A stretch of DNA of 64,000 bases. Origin: Plasmodium brasilianum. Lineage: Eukaryota > Apicomplexa > Aconoidasida > Haemosporida > Plasmodiidae. The position numbers were made by a program, and so were the translations under genes. Below the pieces are notes generated by a model. It saw only the letters and a program-made list of their open reading frames with translations, was not told the DNA's origin and did no database searches. Numbering within the stretch: the stretch's first letter is position 1; every line of letters begins with the position of its first letter. Where the stretch lies: positions 2,501,001 through 2,565,000 of the forward strand of contig NC_090126.1 in assembly GCF_023973825.1 (NCBI RefSeq). The letters run 5' to 3'. Positions 39,401 through 51,796 of this stretch are shown one piece after another.

Positions 39401-40054
39401 AAATGCTAAATTTTAACTTAAAGAGTCTGCAATGAATATAATTTTTTTTCGTTTTGTTTTTTTTTCCATCCCATCATTTTAATTATATTGTATATAACAC
39501 TTTACATTTTTTAATTTTAAAATAAAGCTTAACATTAATAATATCTTCAAATAGATATGATCATTATTAGGAAGTTCAGCATAAAAAAATGAATGACTAT
39601 ATTCCTAATGTGTGTTGTCGCATCTATGCTTACTCTCATTTTTTATTATTATAAATATAAAATACAAAAACTGTTAGAATAAAAAAATCCATTTTATATT
39701 TTTTTACATTTTTTCTGAAAGGCACTAATAATAAAAATTTAGAATTATTGTTCTAGACAATATATATATACATATATATTTTTTTTTTTTTTGAACTTCA
39801 TTTAACAAAATTAACTCTATCGATAATTTTTTCAATTAGAGCTTTTTTTTTGTAAATAATTATATATTAAATATATACTAAAATGATATTAAAATTACCT
39901 TTTCTTTTTAATATTATCATATTTGTACTTCAAATTTGAAATTTAATATTAAAAAAATTAATAGTTAATAGATACCCCATGTTGTCACTTCTTCGTGAAT
40001 AAGAAATGAACTTTTTAACTATCCAAAATTATTTTAACATTGATTAAATCCATT
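36427..40054. other. Intergenic, traces only
   Basis: About 3.6 kb of AT-rich sequence. A hydrophobic open stretch at 39558-39681 (MIIIRKFSIKK, a TGA, then MTIFLMCVVASMLTLIF) could be a decayed signal or membrane exon. No intact gene. Confidence 0.5.
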
Positions 40055-40141
40055 ATGAATAGAAAAATGAAATTTTTTATTTTAGCAAAAATTAGTATAT
40101 TTACTCTTTTTGTTAGTATAAGTTCTTATTGCAGTAATGCT
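40055..40141 (+). pseudogene. Orphan signal-peptide exon
   Basis: A 29-codon exon encodes MNRKMKFFILAKISIF... ending SSYCSNA, then GT. It reads as a typical Plasmodium exon 1: basic start, hydrophobic core and polar end before a phase 0 donor. Downstream on the plus strand no matching second exon follows; after the next AG at about 40190 the frame stops within six codons, and from 40.25 kb the sequence belongs to a minus-strand gene ruin. Most likely the remains of an exported or secreted gene truncated by rearrangement. Confidence 0.5.
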
Positions 40142-40249
40142 GTATAATCATAATATTTCTTAAAAACTTCTCTATAATTTTTTGTGCTTAGTCTTATATA
40201 CACGAATAAGAACAATTTTTCAGTGAATAAATAAAACTATCACATTATA

Positions 40250-43200
40250 AATAATGAAAATATTTCCTTTTATTTATTAATTATTTCATTCTTTTCTGTA
40301 TCTTCTCATTTTCCTTCATTTTTTCTTTAACCTTTCCCTTTTTTATTTTTCCTTTTTGTTCCATTTTTCCTTACTTTTGTGCTTTTCATACACCCTTTCA
40401 CTTTTACTCACAATTAATTCTCCATTGTCTTTTTTATTGTACTCTTTTTTGTTTTTTCTCCTTTCTTCTTTTGCATTATACTGTTTTTCCCTTTCTTTTT
40501 TCTTTCCACTGCTTTTCTTTTTTTTGTATATTTAGAAATTCCTCCTTATTATATTCTACACCTGCATTTCCTGTTCCATCTTGTTCACGTTCCATTTCGT
40601 CCATGTTTGTGTAAGCTTCAAGTAATTTCATTTATATATTTGTGTTATCCTTTTTGTTCTAGTCAGAATAATTTGATCTACTCTATTTTTCCTCTTCGTA
40701 TACTTTTTTCTTATCTTTGTTAATGTAATAATTGTCTTATCTTTATTTTAAATATATTATCCTTTGAATATAACTCTTTAGATTAAAAGTCTCATAATTT
40801 TTTATCTCATATCTATAAAAAAAAATATAAAGATATTCCTATATTCGTATTTTTTTTTCTAAATTTAATATAACATTGAAGTGGATCTATTTTCTAAAAT
40901 ATACTTCTTCACTTATGAAGAAATATAGATAGTGTACTTCAATAAAACATTATCTTCATTACTTCGTTAGTTCATCATTTCTATAAATAACTGTTTTTAT
41001 ATTTTATTCTTTTTGTTGACATTATGAGTCATCAAATGGGTCAATTATATTGAATATCATGGGTATATCATAATCATACTCCTTTTGCATATTTTAAAAG
41101 AATACTCTGCTCTTGTTGGAAACTTCCTTATCCGCCTTTTTACCATTTTGTGTGTTAAATTTATCATTTAGCTTTTTGTTCGAATATATTATTATATTAT
41201 TTTACCCCCATAGTCACAGTCATCGTGTTGTTGTTTTTTTCGGTATATATTATTTTATTCTGAATTTCCTTTCTATATATATTTTTTACTAAATACTTTT
41301 CATATTCATAAATTTTCTCAGTAAATGAATGGCTAAATTTAAGATTTATACTTTTAAAGAAACTTTTTTTTTAAATTTGATGTCTTAATGTCTTGCTTCG
41401 CTTTCTTGCTTCAGAATTTTTTTTCTTTCCATTATTATCATCATCTTATATAGCATTTTGATATTAATAAATATCTATATTCAGATTTAATGAATCTATT
41501 ATTTTTTCAATTTTTATTCAAACTTTTCTTTATATGTCTTTGTTGAATTTTCATAAGAATAGTTAATTCTTTGCTAATCAATTATATTATTTGTTCTATT
41601 CTTTTTTTTTAGTATTCTCTTTTCTCCCTTTCTTGTCGTTTTTCTCTTTCCATTTTTCACCATTTCATTGTTAGTCATCTCCATATTCTGTGTTAATCTT
41701 TAGACATACATTTTCCTTCTCTCTTTCTTTCTGATTAGATGTATTAAAAAATTTTTAATAACTTTCTATAGGATTCAAATATATTATAGGAATATTCTCA
41801 TCAAATTTAATTTTAAGATATGCGATAATATAATTTTCCAAATTTATATAATCATTTTTTTTAAAGAAAAACACAACGCCATTAATACATATTGGTATGA
41901 GGAATATTTGCTTTCGGATATCCTCAAATATGTTTGGGAAATTATTTTTTTTTTTTTGTTAATAGTCTTTTTACCTTTTTTTTTTTTCTGACAGAGCTAA
42001 TTTCAAAAATGATGTAACATCATTCATGGGTGCTTTATCATTTAATAATTGTAAAATGTAGCCTATATACAAGATTTTGTATTTTAAATTAAACTTGTTT
42101 AAAAAGTTCTTTTCTCAAATTTTCTGTTAGTTTCATGATTTTTTGTGTTATTCATATATATATTATTTTTTTTTTTTTTTACTAATGCATATTATATGTT
42201 TATTATACATTTTTGATTTTGTGTTTCTTATATTTAATTTTCTTTCAGAGTTGTTTTTATAAACATATATTAATTTCTTCTTCTTCTTCTTCTTCTTCTT
42301 CTTCTTCTTCTTCTTCTTCTTCTTCTTCTTCTTCTTCTTCTTCTTCTTCTTCTTCTTCTTCTTCTTCTTCTTCTTCTTCTTCTTCTTCTTCTTCTTCTTC
42401 TTCTTCTTCTTCTTCTTCTTCTTCTTCTTCTTCTTCTTCTTCTTCTTCTTCTTCTTCTGCTTCTCTTTCTCTTCTTCTTCTTCTTCTTCTTCTTCTTTTC
42501 TTCTTCTTCTTCTTCTTCTTCTTCTTCTTCTTCTTCTTCTTCTTCTTTCTTCTTCTTCTTTCTTCTTCTTCTTCTTCTTTCTTCTTCTTCTTCTTCTTCT
42601 TCTTCTTCTTCTTCTTCTTCTTCTTCTTCTTCTTCTTCTTCTTCTTCTTCTTCTTCTTCTTCTTCTTCTTCTTCTTCTTCTTCTTCTTCTTCTTCTTTTT
42701 TTTTTTTTTTTTTTTATAATCTTTATATTCATTATTTTCATGTTCATCTAAATTTTCATTTTTTTAAATTTTATACATGTCTTTCTTCTTTTCTCTAATA
42801 TTTAGTATATATATAATATAGTAAAACAGGCTGTTTCCGTTTCTATAGGTACAATTTTTTTTCCAGTTCTTTGTTTTGTTCTGTTAATATTTTTAATGTG
42901 TTTGATGCTTTCTACTACTTCATCATTTTTCTTATCTTTCTCTTCTTTAATTCCATTTTCACCTTGCTCAATAAAATTGTTTACAAGCTTTGAACTTTCG
43001 GGTACGTCCACTCTAGGATAAACGAAGGACATTACTATATTTATCTTCTAAAATTTGTTAGATACCTTTTTATTGTTGATCAAATTTTTATAAATGTAAA
43101 TAATATCTTTACACTTTTATTCCTTACTATTGAACGAGTGTAAAATATACATCGTTTCATATCCTGTTTTAAGTACACATTTTTTAGGGTAACATGAAAT

Positions 43201-45240
43201 ATTTCAAAATTTTATGTTTTCTTCTTTCTTTTTTTTTCGGATTCCAAAGGGAAATATAAATTTCTTTTACTTGTTCTCGTACTAAGTAAGCTTGTGAATG
43301 AATTTTTTTTTTTTAATGTAAATAACTTCCATGTCTATATATCTTTTTCTAATTAATATTGGAGAGCTTATTCCCTTTGAAGGGAAATTTATAGGAAAAA
43401 CAAAAAAAAGGAAAAAATTAATATGTTTAGTAGCACATGAGAACAACAACAACATTGATGACAGGAAAGAACTGTAGACAAAAAATAAGAGACATTTCAA
43501 GTAGGACAAACAAAAATAGAAGTTCGTATTAGAAATAACAGCTTGAATCATGATGGGAATTACATTATCCTCTTAATGTTGAACGTTTAACTTTAACGTA
43601 TTATTAGATAATGTTGTTTCTAAAAATTTTATATTATACATAAGAACAAGAACTGAGTTATTTGATTCTATATAAAATTTATTAACCGAATAAATGAAAA
43701 TTGGTAATTCGTTTGACAGAGTGGTAAAGGTGTTAATGTGATATTTATACTTAATTTTTATGATATGTTCTTTTTACATATAAGTAATTACATTTTTAAA
43801 AATGTACTATGATAAAAGCAGTTTTTATAGTAGAACATGTACAAAAGTCTTATACATTTAAAATAAATAAATCTTCTCAGCATTATATTTTCATTTTTAC
43901 AACGATGTGTATATAATGTATAATTTTGATTTGTAAACAAATAAATATAATTTTAAAACTCTTTCTTTTTATAATTCCATGTGTATGTGGAATTTCTAAA
44001 TGATTTATATCTTATGTTTGCTCATCCACGATTAATCCAAACTTCACTTCGGTATTTTCTTATATAATAATGATTTTAAACAGTTTTATATTAAAAAAAA
44101 ATTGGGTCACATTCTATATCAAATCTGCAGCAACTTGCATTAAATGGTAAACTTTTCTTATATATTTTAATTTTTTTTAAAAAAAATTCAATATTACAAA
44201 GACAGGTGCTTACACTTCGGGGGAAAACTGTTATCATAATTCCTTCTTTTCCGAATTTTTCTAACTTACTACGATCTTTCTATTCATCAGATACTTTAAA
44301 TGAATAATTTACAAAAAAATCTGAATTGTTAGTAATATAGAACTGATTTTCACATTCAAATTTATGTGATGGATAAAATACATTCGTTCTATAATGAAAA
44401 CAATATATAGAAATAAAAATTTACTTGTTATATACAAATCATTTTTAACATTTGTGCATTTATGATGAATTACAAATTCTTTTTCAGAAGATACATATAT
44501 ATTTTCCATATAAATTATTTTAAATATATATTTTGAATTTTTAAGTATCAAAAAATTACTACTATCCATTAGTAATTTGTCATATTTGTACTCTATTTTT
44601 TCTGCTTTAACAGAAACACCGTATCGATTATTATTTATTAGTTTAAAAGGTAGTGTAGTGGAATTGATTACAATAATATAATCAATTTTTGTAAACTGTT
44701 TGAAATAATAATTTCAGGTGATATTCTTTTTCGGAATACTACAATTATACTCCCTCTTTTATATTCTTTTTTAAGTGAACATATTACTATTTTAAAAAAT
44801 AATTTAAGAAAGGACGATACGGAGACAGTAAAAGCTGCATCAGTGTCAATGTATAAATTTTCTCATTTTGGATGAATGTCTATAATTTTTTTTTTGCATA
44901 TTTATTATAAGAATTGCCAGAATACAGAATATTATATATACCATCTTTTAAGTAATACAATTTATTAAAATGTTTATTCGCATATTCTTTTTTTACTATA
45001 TCAATGTGAACTATCTAAATATTGGATAATTTGTCTTTACCACGTTTTCCACTTGTATGGGTGCTACTATTATAAGTATATTCATGTTCATGAGATGCAT
45101 CATTTATATATAGTTCATTTTCTTTTATATTTTTGTCCACAATTCATTGTCTGCAATGTATATCTTTTCTATAATTTTATGAGATTACTTGAAGATTACA
45201 TCCATTATATCGGCTGAACAGTTTTCCTGAAAATGTAAAG
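40250..45240 (-). pseudogene. Large decayed minus-strand gene, frameshifted and multiply stopped
   Basis: Minus-strand translation gives many protein-like blocks in shifting frames over about 5 kb. From 5' to 3' they include: a splice-like TTTTCAG near 45,232 then ENCSADIMDVIFK; VHIDIVKKEYANKHFNKLYY (about 44.95 kb); INSTTLPFKLINNNRYGVSV (about 44.65 kb); KYDKLLMDSSNFLILKNSKY (about 44.55 kb); NNSDFFVNYSFKVSDE (about 44.3 kb); EIYISLWNPKKK (about 43.25 kb); MSFVYPRVDVPESSKL (43,032); GYILQLLNDKAPMNDVTSF (about 42.05 kb); INGVVFFFKKNDYINLENY (about 41.87 kb); NMQKEYDYDIPMIFNIID (about 41.07 kb); and a lysine/glutamate-rich 3' part. Stops such as TAT-TAA after PIES and TAG after LSNI interrupt frames, so this is decay and not only homopolymer error. 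The repeated N-x-T/S-x-x-P/F beta-rich pattern faintly recalls VPS13-type repeat modules, but this is a guess. It contains the GAA tract. Confidence 0.65.
42275..42715. repeat. (TTC)n/(GAA)n tract of about 420 bp plus T-tract
   Basis: About 140 TTC triplets on the plus strand from 42275 to about 42696, interrupted near 42457-42470 (TGC TTC TCT) and by several extra single Ts that shift the phase, and ending in a T run to 42715. On the minus strand it lies inside the gene ruin as GAA/AAG/AGA, which would encode Glu, Lys or Arg runs depending on frame. Long homopurine/homopyrimidine mirror tracts of this kind can form triplex DNA. Confidence 0.97.
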
Positions 45241-48200
45241 TAAAATAAGGTCAGAGATGTATCAAACTCGTGTAGTTAATGAAGGCACAGCTATAATTGT
45301 TTTATATCTCTTTAATGCTCCTATCAATATGAATACATACATGCTTTTATATAAATGCGTGCATCTATGCTATGCCTATACGTATGTATATATATATGTA
45401 CACTAAACAGTTTTCGAATTGTTTTATTTTATCATTTTCTTTTATGTATATACACTCAACGATGCGATGTTTTACAAAATTGTATTATAGTAAAAAAAAA
45501 AAGCATAAGTCTTTAATGAAAACACTAATTTATTTGGACATATTAATATATATATATAATAGATGGTCATTTCCTTATATTTTATGAATTCTTAAGCCAG
45601 AATGCCTTTTCCTTGTATTTTTGTATAAGTTTTCATTACCTAGTACGTTGAAGCCTTTTATTTGTTGGGTATATTATATTATTAAATTTTTTTTTATATC
45701 TTTAAATAGAATTGTATTTTTATTCTTGGGGATTACATTTCTTTAATTAATTATAGTGTGGTCTCCATAAATTTTGTTTTCTATTGGAGTGAACATAGTA
45801 TTAATCTACATATATGAAGAGAACCGTGCAAATATGTACACATATATATGTGTAGGAAACGTGCTATGAGTGTACCTACTAAAGTATGTATGTATAGAAT
45901 TGTTTTAAAAAAGAATAGTGCAACCTATAATTTTACGCAATAACAGAAAAAAGAAATGCCTATCTGTCTATCGCTAAATTTTTTTTTTTTTTTTTTTCCT
46001 TTATAAATTTTATGAATTTTAAATTAGGGCTATTATGATGATTAACTGATATAACAAAGATAAAAATTCATTAAAATATTAAAAAAATATATATATATAA
46101 ACAAAATGAGTGAAAAAATAATACATAAGAATAAATGAAAAATTAAATATTAAAAATATTTAAATTTATATATATGTGGATATATACCGCCATTAGACAG
46201 TAAAAAATTTTTAAAAATTTCCAGAGAGTTTTTGAAATGATAGATACGGATGATACAGAGAAATATTCTCTTTGTACTCTTCATAACATTTTACATAAGT
46301 ACAGTTATAAGATTTTTAAGTTATACTACTTATCTTTAATTTGTTCCATTAATTTATATGTGCTTTCTGGTTATTATATCTCAATATTTTTAAATAACTA
46401 ATATCTAATCTGGAAGGAATAAGCGTGTTTTGCTGATTTTTTTTTTAATACGAAATTTTTTTTTTTTATTCAATTCATCAACAAAAAAAAAAGAAGCAAA
46501 ATACACACAAGGTAAAAAGAATCAGGAAGCTCAATGTATTATAACAATGTAATTACAGACTTACAGTTACGAGTGTTTTAAAATATGTGAGATGTTTAAA
46601 ATATACAAAAAAAAAAAGAAATAAATATTTTGTTTGTTTGTTTTTTTGTTTTACACTTTTTTTTTTTTTGGATATAGCAAATATGAAAGAATGATAAGGA
46701 CATTCGTTGGTAACAGGTATAAAATTTAAGATTTTGATGAAATTTACTTTTTTTATTTAATATTTTTTAATGATAAAAAGAAGTGGATACTAAATATATT
46801 GTGTACTGTTATTCCATTTTTCATGTGTGATTACGAATGAATGGATATATGACTATTGAAAAAATATTACAAATATTTTATGTGCGTTTTGGTTGAGAAA
46901 AAATGAACTTTGAAGTTCAGGAAAATTTCGGATATAAATATGAAGATAAATTAGTACAAAAATAAGTTTTACTAAAAGATTATTTTGAAAATGGATAAAA
47001 GATATTATACAAATACAAGTTACAACAGAGAAATGGAACTACGTATAATTACACGTGTACGCCAAAGTGTATATATATATATACATACACACATACATAT
47101 ATACATGTATACGTATAACTGTATATACACACGTTTATACATATATATTAATTGATTTATGTGAACGTGTGTATATTTACCCATTACATTTCGCTATTTT
47201 TAACATATATTTGTAATCATCAAAGGGTATGATACACCTAATCTTTACAAACTTTTAAACACTCAGAAAATGTTATTTGTGCACTCGCACGAAAATTCAT
47301 ATTATAAATAATGCAGTTTCACAAGTTTAATGTTTATCTACAAGGAAACTATATTTATATCTATTTAAATAATGGCGTACTAACAAATACTATTCTTCTT
47401 TAGGCACTTCTTACATATATGTGTAATATGTAACATCTTGAGATAAAGAATTCATACGTTTAATGTACTTCATAATTGCATATTTTTTTCTTTTTAAATT
47501 TATAACTAAATGTGTAAGCACCCATATGAACAAAGTATTTGCATACACACTAAAATGTTATTCACTCACACAAACACATTATATATATGCATTATTATAA
47601 ACGTAAATTTATTAAATAATTTCGTTTATTTAGATTTTTATTCTATTTAACTAGATAAGTATAGAGTAATTATTACATAAATTTTAAAGATAAAATATGA
47701 CAATATATACATAGTCTTTTTTACAAACTACACATTAATGTAAATGTGTAGTTAAGAGGCGCGAAGTAAATATTAATTCTGTGCAAAAATTTTATATTAT
47801 TAAAAGCAAAAATAATTAACTTTCCAGATTGACATATTCTTTTCATTCTTCAATTATTTATTCCCTTTTGTTTTTTATTTAATTTTTTCTTTTTTTTTCT
47901 CCTTTTTTCTTGATTTTTGTTTTCCATTCCTTTTTTTTTTTTCCTTCTTTTTTTTTGTATTACAAAAATGTTTTTAAAAATTCATATATAATCATTCGTA
48001 AAAACAAAAATATCTGAGTGAATTATTAATACGTATATTCCATTTATATAAAATTGCAGTTTTTTCAATAGTATTTTTTATTAAGTAGCAAAAATATTTT
48101 TATTTGAAAAAATATTTTTAATTTTAATTAATAGGGAAACCCCAATATTTTTAAAAGTATTATAAAGTATTACATTAATTTTTGTTCTTTTTACAATATA

Positions 48201-48854
48201 ATGGCATTGGAAATTCTAAAAAATATTATGAAAAAATTGCATTTTATTTTACATATTTAAGTGCTTTAATTATCATATTGAACATTTTAATTTAGAAAGA
48301 TTGCCCTTTACGCAAACATCCCAATAATATTTTATTTATTGCTTTTGTTTTATTAAAGATTAAAGAAATTAATATATATGTGCAAATATAACTTCTTATT
48401 TATTGAAAATTACTTATTTTATAGATTTTCATCGTGGAAATCTAGATTAACCAAATATCCACAATGACATCGAAAAAAAAAATTATTTAGATTTTCTTTT
48501 AAAATTATTTTATATAGAAAATGTTTTTTTGTTTGCTTGATTAAAATCTTTTTCAATTTAAACTTCGTATAATGACAACACATTTATGAAAATTATATAT
48601 ATAAATATATGATTCAGAAGCATTATGTAACAATTTTTAGTAAATCTTTTTTAAAATATAAATCTTTATTTAGCAATTTTTTTAGTTAATTTGTGTATAT
48701 ATATATATATATATATATATTTTTCTTTTTATTATATTAAGGCTATATATAATAAATGTGTAGCTCTTTTAAATTATTATGCTTAAGTGCTACACACAGT
48801 TGAAATTATGCATACTATATAATATTTCATTATATTTACTGAATTTAAAGAAAG
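45241..48854. other. Intergenic, no gene seen
   Basis: About 3.6 kb with poly-T and poly-A tracts, alternating ACATATAT-type purine/pyrimidine sequence near 47,060-47,150, and a TTTTCTTTT-rich block near 47,870-47,960. A 71-codon stretch at 45372-45587 is not convincing. The last several hundred bases should be the acyltransferase promoter. Confidence 0.55.
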
Positions 48855-50286
48855 ATGGAATGTTCTAAACATAAGGGGGAAAAAGCAAGTAATTTAATTT
48901 TTAGATTGTTTGTATTTATTTTTATTACTACAGAATTATTATTTTCTATGGTTTTTGCCTTAGTTACACAAATACTATGCGGCTTGATATTTTTCCCATT
49001 AGTTGTATTTAGTAAAAAAGCAAGATTAACTATATTTGGTTTTTGTTTTAAATTTGCTATGTACCTTAGTAAGAAGAAAAAGAAAATTTATTGAAATGTA
49101 AAAAAGAAAGAAATATAAATATAATTAGAATAAGTTAATATATGGTTGAAAAAGTAAATAGAATAAAACATAAAAGAAAATTATAAAACCAAAAGGAAAT
49201 GAAAAGTGTTACATGTGTGAAGAATATAATATATACATAGAAAAATGCTTGATATATGAGTATATATATATATATATATATATGGGTTATAAACTAAGAA
49301 AAAAAAATAGTGTAGAATATACGAAAAACTTTTAATCATTTATGCACATTATAGATGTGCCGTATATATATTGTATAAAAACGAAAATATATAAAAGTAC
49401 GCATAATACATAGCCACATACATAAAAACTTACATATGTAATTACTTCTTTTTTTTCATGACAGTTTTTACCCCTCTTAATCCATTTTGGAGATTAAAAA
49501 TAATAAGAAAACCTAGGAAAGGTTATAGTCCAACTGGGACTCTCTTATTTTTTAATCATTTGTCTTCACTCGATCCGTGGGTGGCTGCTGCAAGCACTTT
49601 ATGGTGGTGTACAAAATTTGTTTTTAAAAGTTCATTATTTAAAATACCCATGGGAGGTCTGATATTATATTTAGCAGGGGATATTCCAATATACTTTACT
49701 CAAGGAAAAGGAGGATGGGAAGTAAAGCCAGGAGGCGTTGAAGATATTATGAAAAAATGTAAAAAGTATAAAGATTTAAATATTAGCACAGTTGTATTTC
49801 CAGAAGGTACAAGATCTCTTAATGGACAATTACAGTTATTCAAATCTGGATTTTTTAGATATGCAATTGAAAACAATTGTGAAATATTACCTTGTGCAAT
49901 ACATGGAACAAACAATATGTGGCCTGTTAAAGGAAAAATGTTAGACATAGGAACTGCATATGTTTCTTTTGGTGAACCCTTTTATTCAACGGAAAATATG
50001 ACCGTTGATGAGCTGAAGGAAAAAACTAGAAATGCTATTTTTGAATTGATCAAAGATTTCCCAGATTATGATCCAGAGGTAATACTATAAACTTGTGGAA
50101 TGAGTACACGTATTTATAGTATATGTTTTATTCTATATATATATATATATATATAATATATAATATGTATAACTCTCGTGTATTATATTTTATATAATTT
50201 TTTCATTTTAAACTTTTTTCTTACCTCATTTATAGAGAGATACGTTATCAACCGAAATAACGAGAATAAGGGGCCACGGTATATAA
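48855..50286 (+). CDS. 1-acyl-sn-glycerol-3-phosphate acyltransferase (LPAAT/PlsC family)
   Basis: Three exons: 48855-49068, 49465-50078, 50236-50286; 292 residues, joined in frame across phase 1 and phase 0 junctions, ending RIRGHGI and TAA. The enzyme transfers a fatty acyl chain from acyl-CoA or acyl-ACP to lysophosphatidic acid, making phosphatidic acid, the precursor of membrane phospholipids. Exon 1 has a charged start (MECSKHKGEK) and two closely spaced hydrophobic segments (about 16-55). The PlsC motifs are all present: NHLSSLD with catalytic H103 and D108, a KIPMGGLILYLAGDIPI block (131-147) and FPEGTRS (183-189), followed by a proline motif region near LPCAIHG. No stop or frameshift. 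No apicoplast-type transit peptide is obvious, so the endoplasmic reticulum is the likelier site. Its position among exported-protein genes is unusual for a metabolic enzyme. Confidence 0.93.
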
Positions 50287-51796
50287 ATATTATTCCTTGA
50301 GCTTTCTAATATATTATCATACCATTTTAAAAAATTATGTTAAATAATAATACCCAATATTTCATTGTTTCTTTTTTACGTTGTTCCTATTTTTCATTAT
50401 ACTTCTTTTGCATTTTTGAATTTTTCTTTTTTTTTAAATATGAAAAATCGTAAACATTCATAAAATAATGAAGATTAAAATACTTTTTATTATGTTTAAC
50501 TTTTTTAAAAATATACATTTTTCGTCTGAGAATATTCATTTAATTTAATCAGAAAGAAAAAAGGAATTACATATAAATAGGTACAAGTTTTTAAAAGAAA
50601 ATGATCATATATGTATTATTTTTTTTCACCATAAACAAATATGTGATTATTATACTGATCCAGACAGCTAATTGAATTGAGAAAAGGTTCTTAAAAAAGT
50701 CCGTGTTATTTGTTTGTAGAAGTGTATTGTTAATTTGATTTATTCCATTTAAGTAGTACTTGATTTATTACATATTATATAGGCCTACTCAAAAGCAGCA
50801 TTTACTATATAGGTTTTACGTTTTTGTGAGTTCGAGGTTTAGGGTTAATTTTTTAAAAATTTTCTTCTATTGCTATTTTGCCTTATTTTATTAGTTTATC
50901 TCTGTATTGTTCATTGTGTAATTGTTCTTTTTTTAATGAAACAAATATATATCAGTGTTTTACGAATTTTTATTAATTTTGTTATTTATATATAAAAGAA
51001 GAAATTAATTAAATAGCAAAAAACATACTGTATTAGACACATATATTCATCCTTCCTAAAACTGGTATGTAACAATAGTTAGTTTTTATTGTATGATTTT
51101 ATAAATATAGAAATTAGGGTTTTTTTGCCGTTTGTTTTAAGAATTTAAATGTATTGTAGCATGTGTATATTTCATACAAAATGTTAATATTTGAAAACTT
51201 TTTCATGAAATGAAAATGTAAAAAAGTTTTTTTAGTTATATTACTTTGTCCCACCGGTCATTTTTGCTTACACGGAATTATAATAATATATTTTTATTAT
51301 GATATTCAGTAGTTGTAGAAATATGAATTTTTCCATGTACTTGAAAGTTATAATTTGTTTCCATAAATTAAAAAATAAAATGAAAAAATAAAAAAGTGCA
51401 ATTTAAATTTTAAAAATATTTTTTTATTTTGTAAAAGATTTTATTTCACATAAATATTATATTATATATATATATATATATATATGACAGTAATTATTTT
51501 ATTAATGAATTCTTTTATAAAGAAAAGTTATTAACAAAATGTTGAATTTGAAGGTGCGTTAAGTAAATAATTTATATAGATTAATTCTGTTAAAAATGCC
51601 TTAGGTTTGTGCTACGTAAATAAATTCTAAAAGAAATACTAATAAATTATTTTCTTATTTTTTATGTCATATACCATATTAGGCAATTCACAAAGAATAT
51701 ATACATATAGTTGTGTGCTAATAAAAAATATTTCGTAATGCATAAGTAAATTTATCACATGATAAATAATAAGCAAGTTTCCTTTTTCTTTTATAG
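50287..51796. other. Intergenic with short telomere-like motifs
   Basis: About 1.5 kb. It contains GGTTTAGGGTTA at 50836-50847 and TTAGGGTTTT at 51114-51123, matches to the Plasmodium telomere unit GGGTT(T/C)A. The missing first exon of the following pseudogene should lie here, but I could not find a convincing one. A (TA)n tract lies near 51463-51485. Confidence 0.5.
50836..50847 (+). repeat. Interstitial telomere-like motif
   Basis: GGTTTAGGGTTA matches almost two units of the Plasmodium telomere repeat GGGTT(T/C)A in the orientation expected if the telomere is to the right. Too short to be more than suggestive. Confidence 0.4.

Noticed and set aside
42163..42747. Long open frames on both strands over the triplet tract, encoding poly-Lys/Arg or poly-Ser/Phe
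   Set aside because: They are created by the GAA/TTC repeat, which has no stop codon in most frames; there is no start or splice context.
43282..43551. 89-codon minus-strand frame as a separate gene
   Set aside because: It lies inside the decayed gene and is one of its frame fragments or a chance open stretch.
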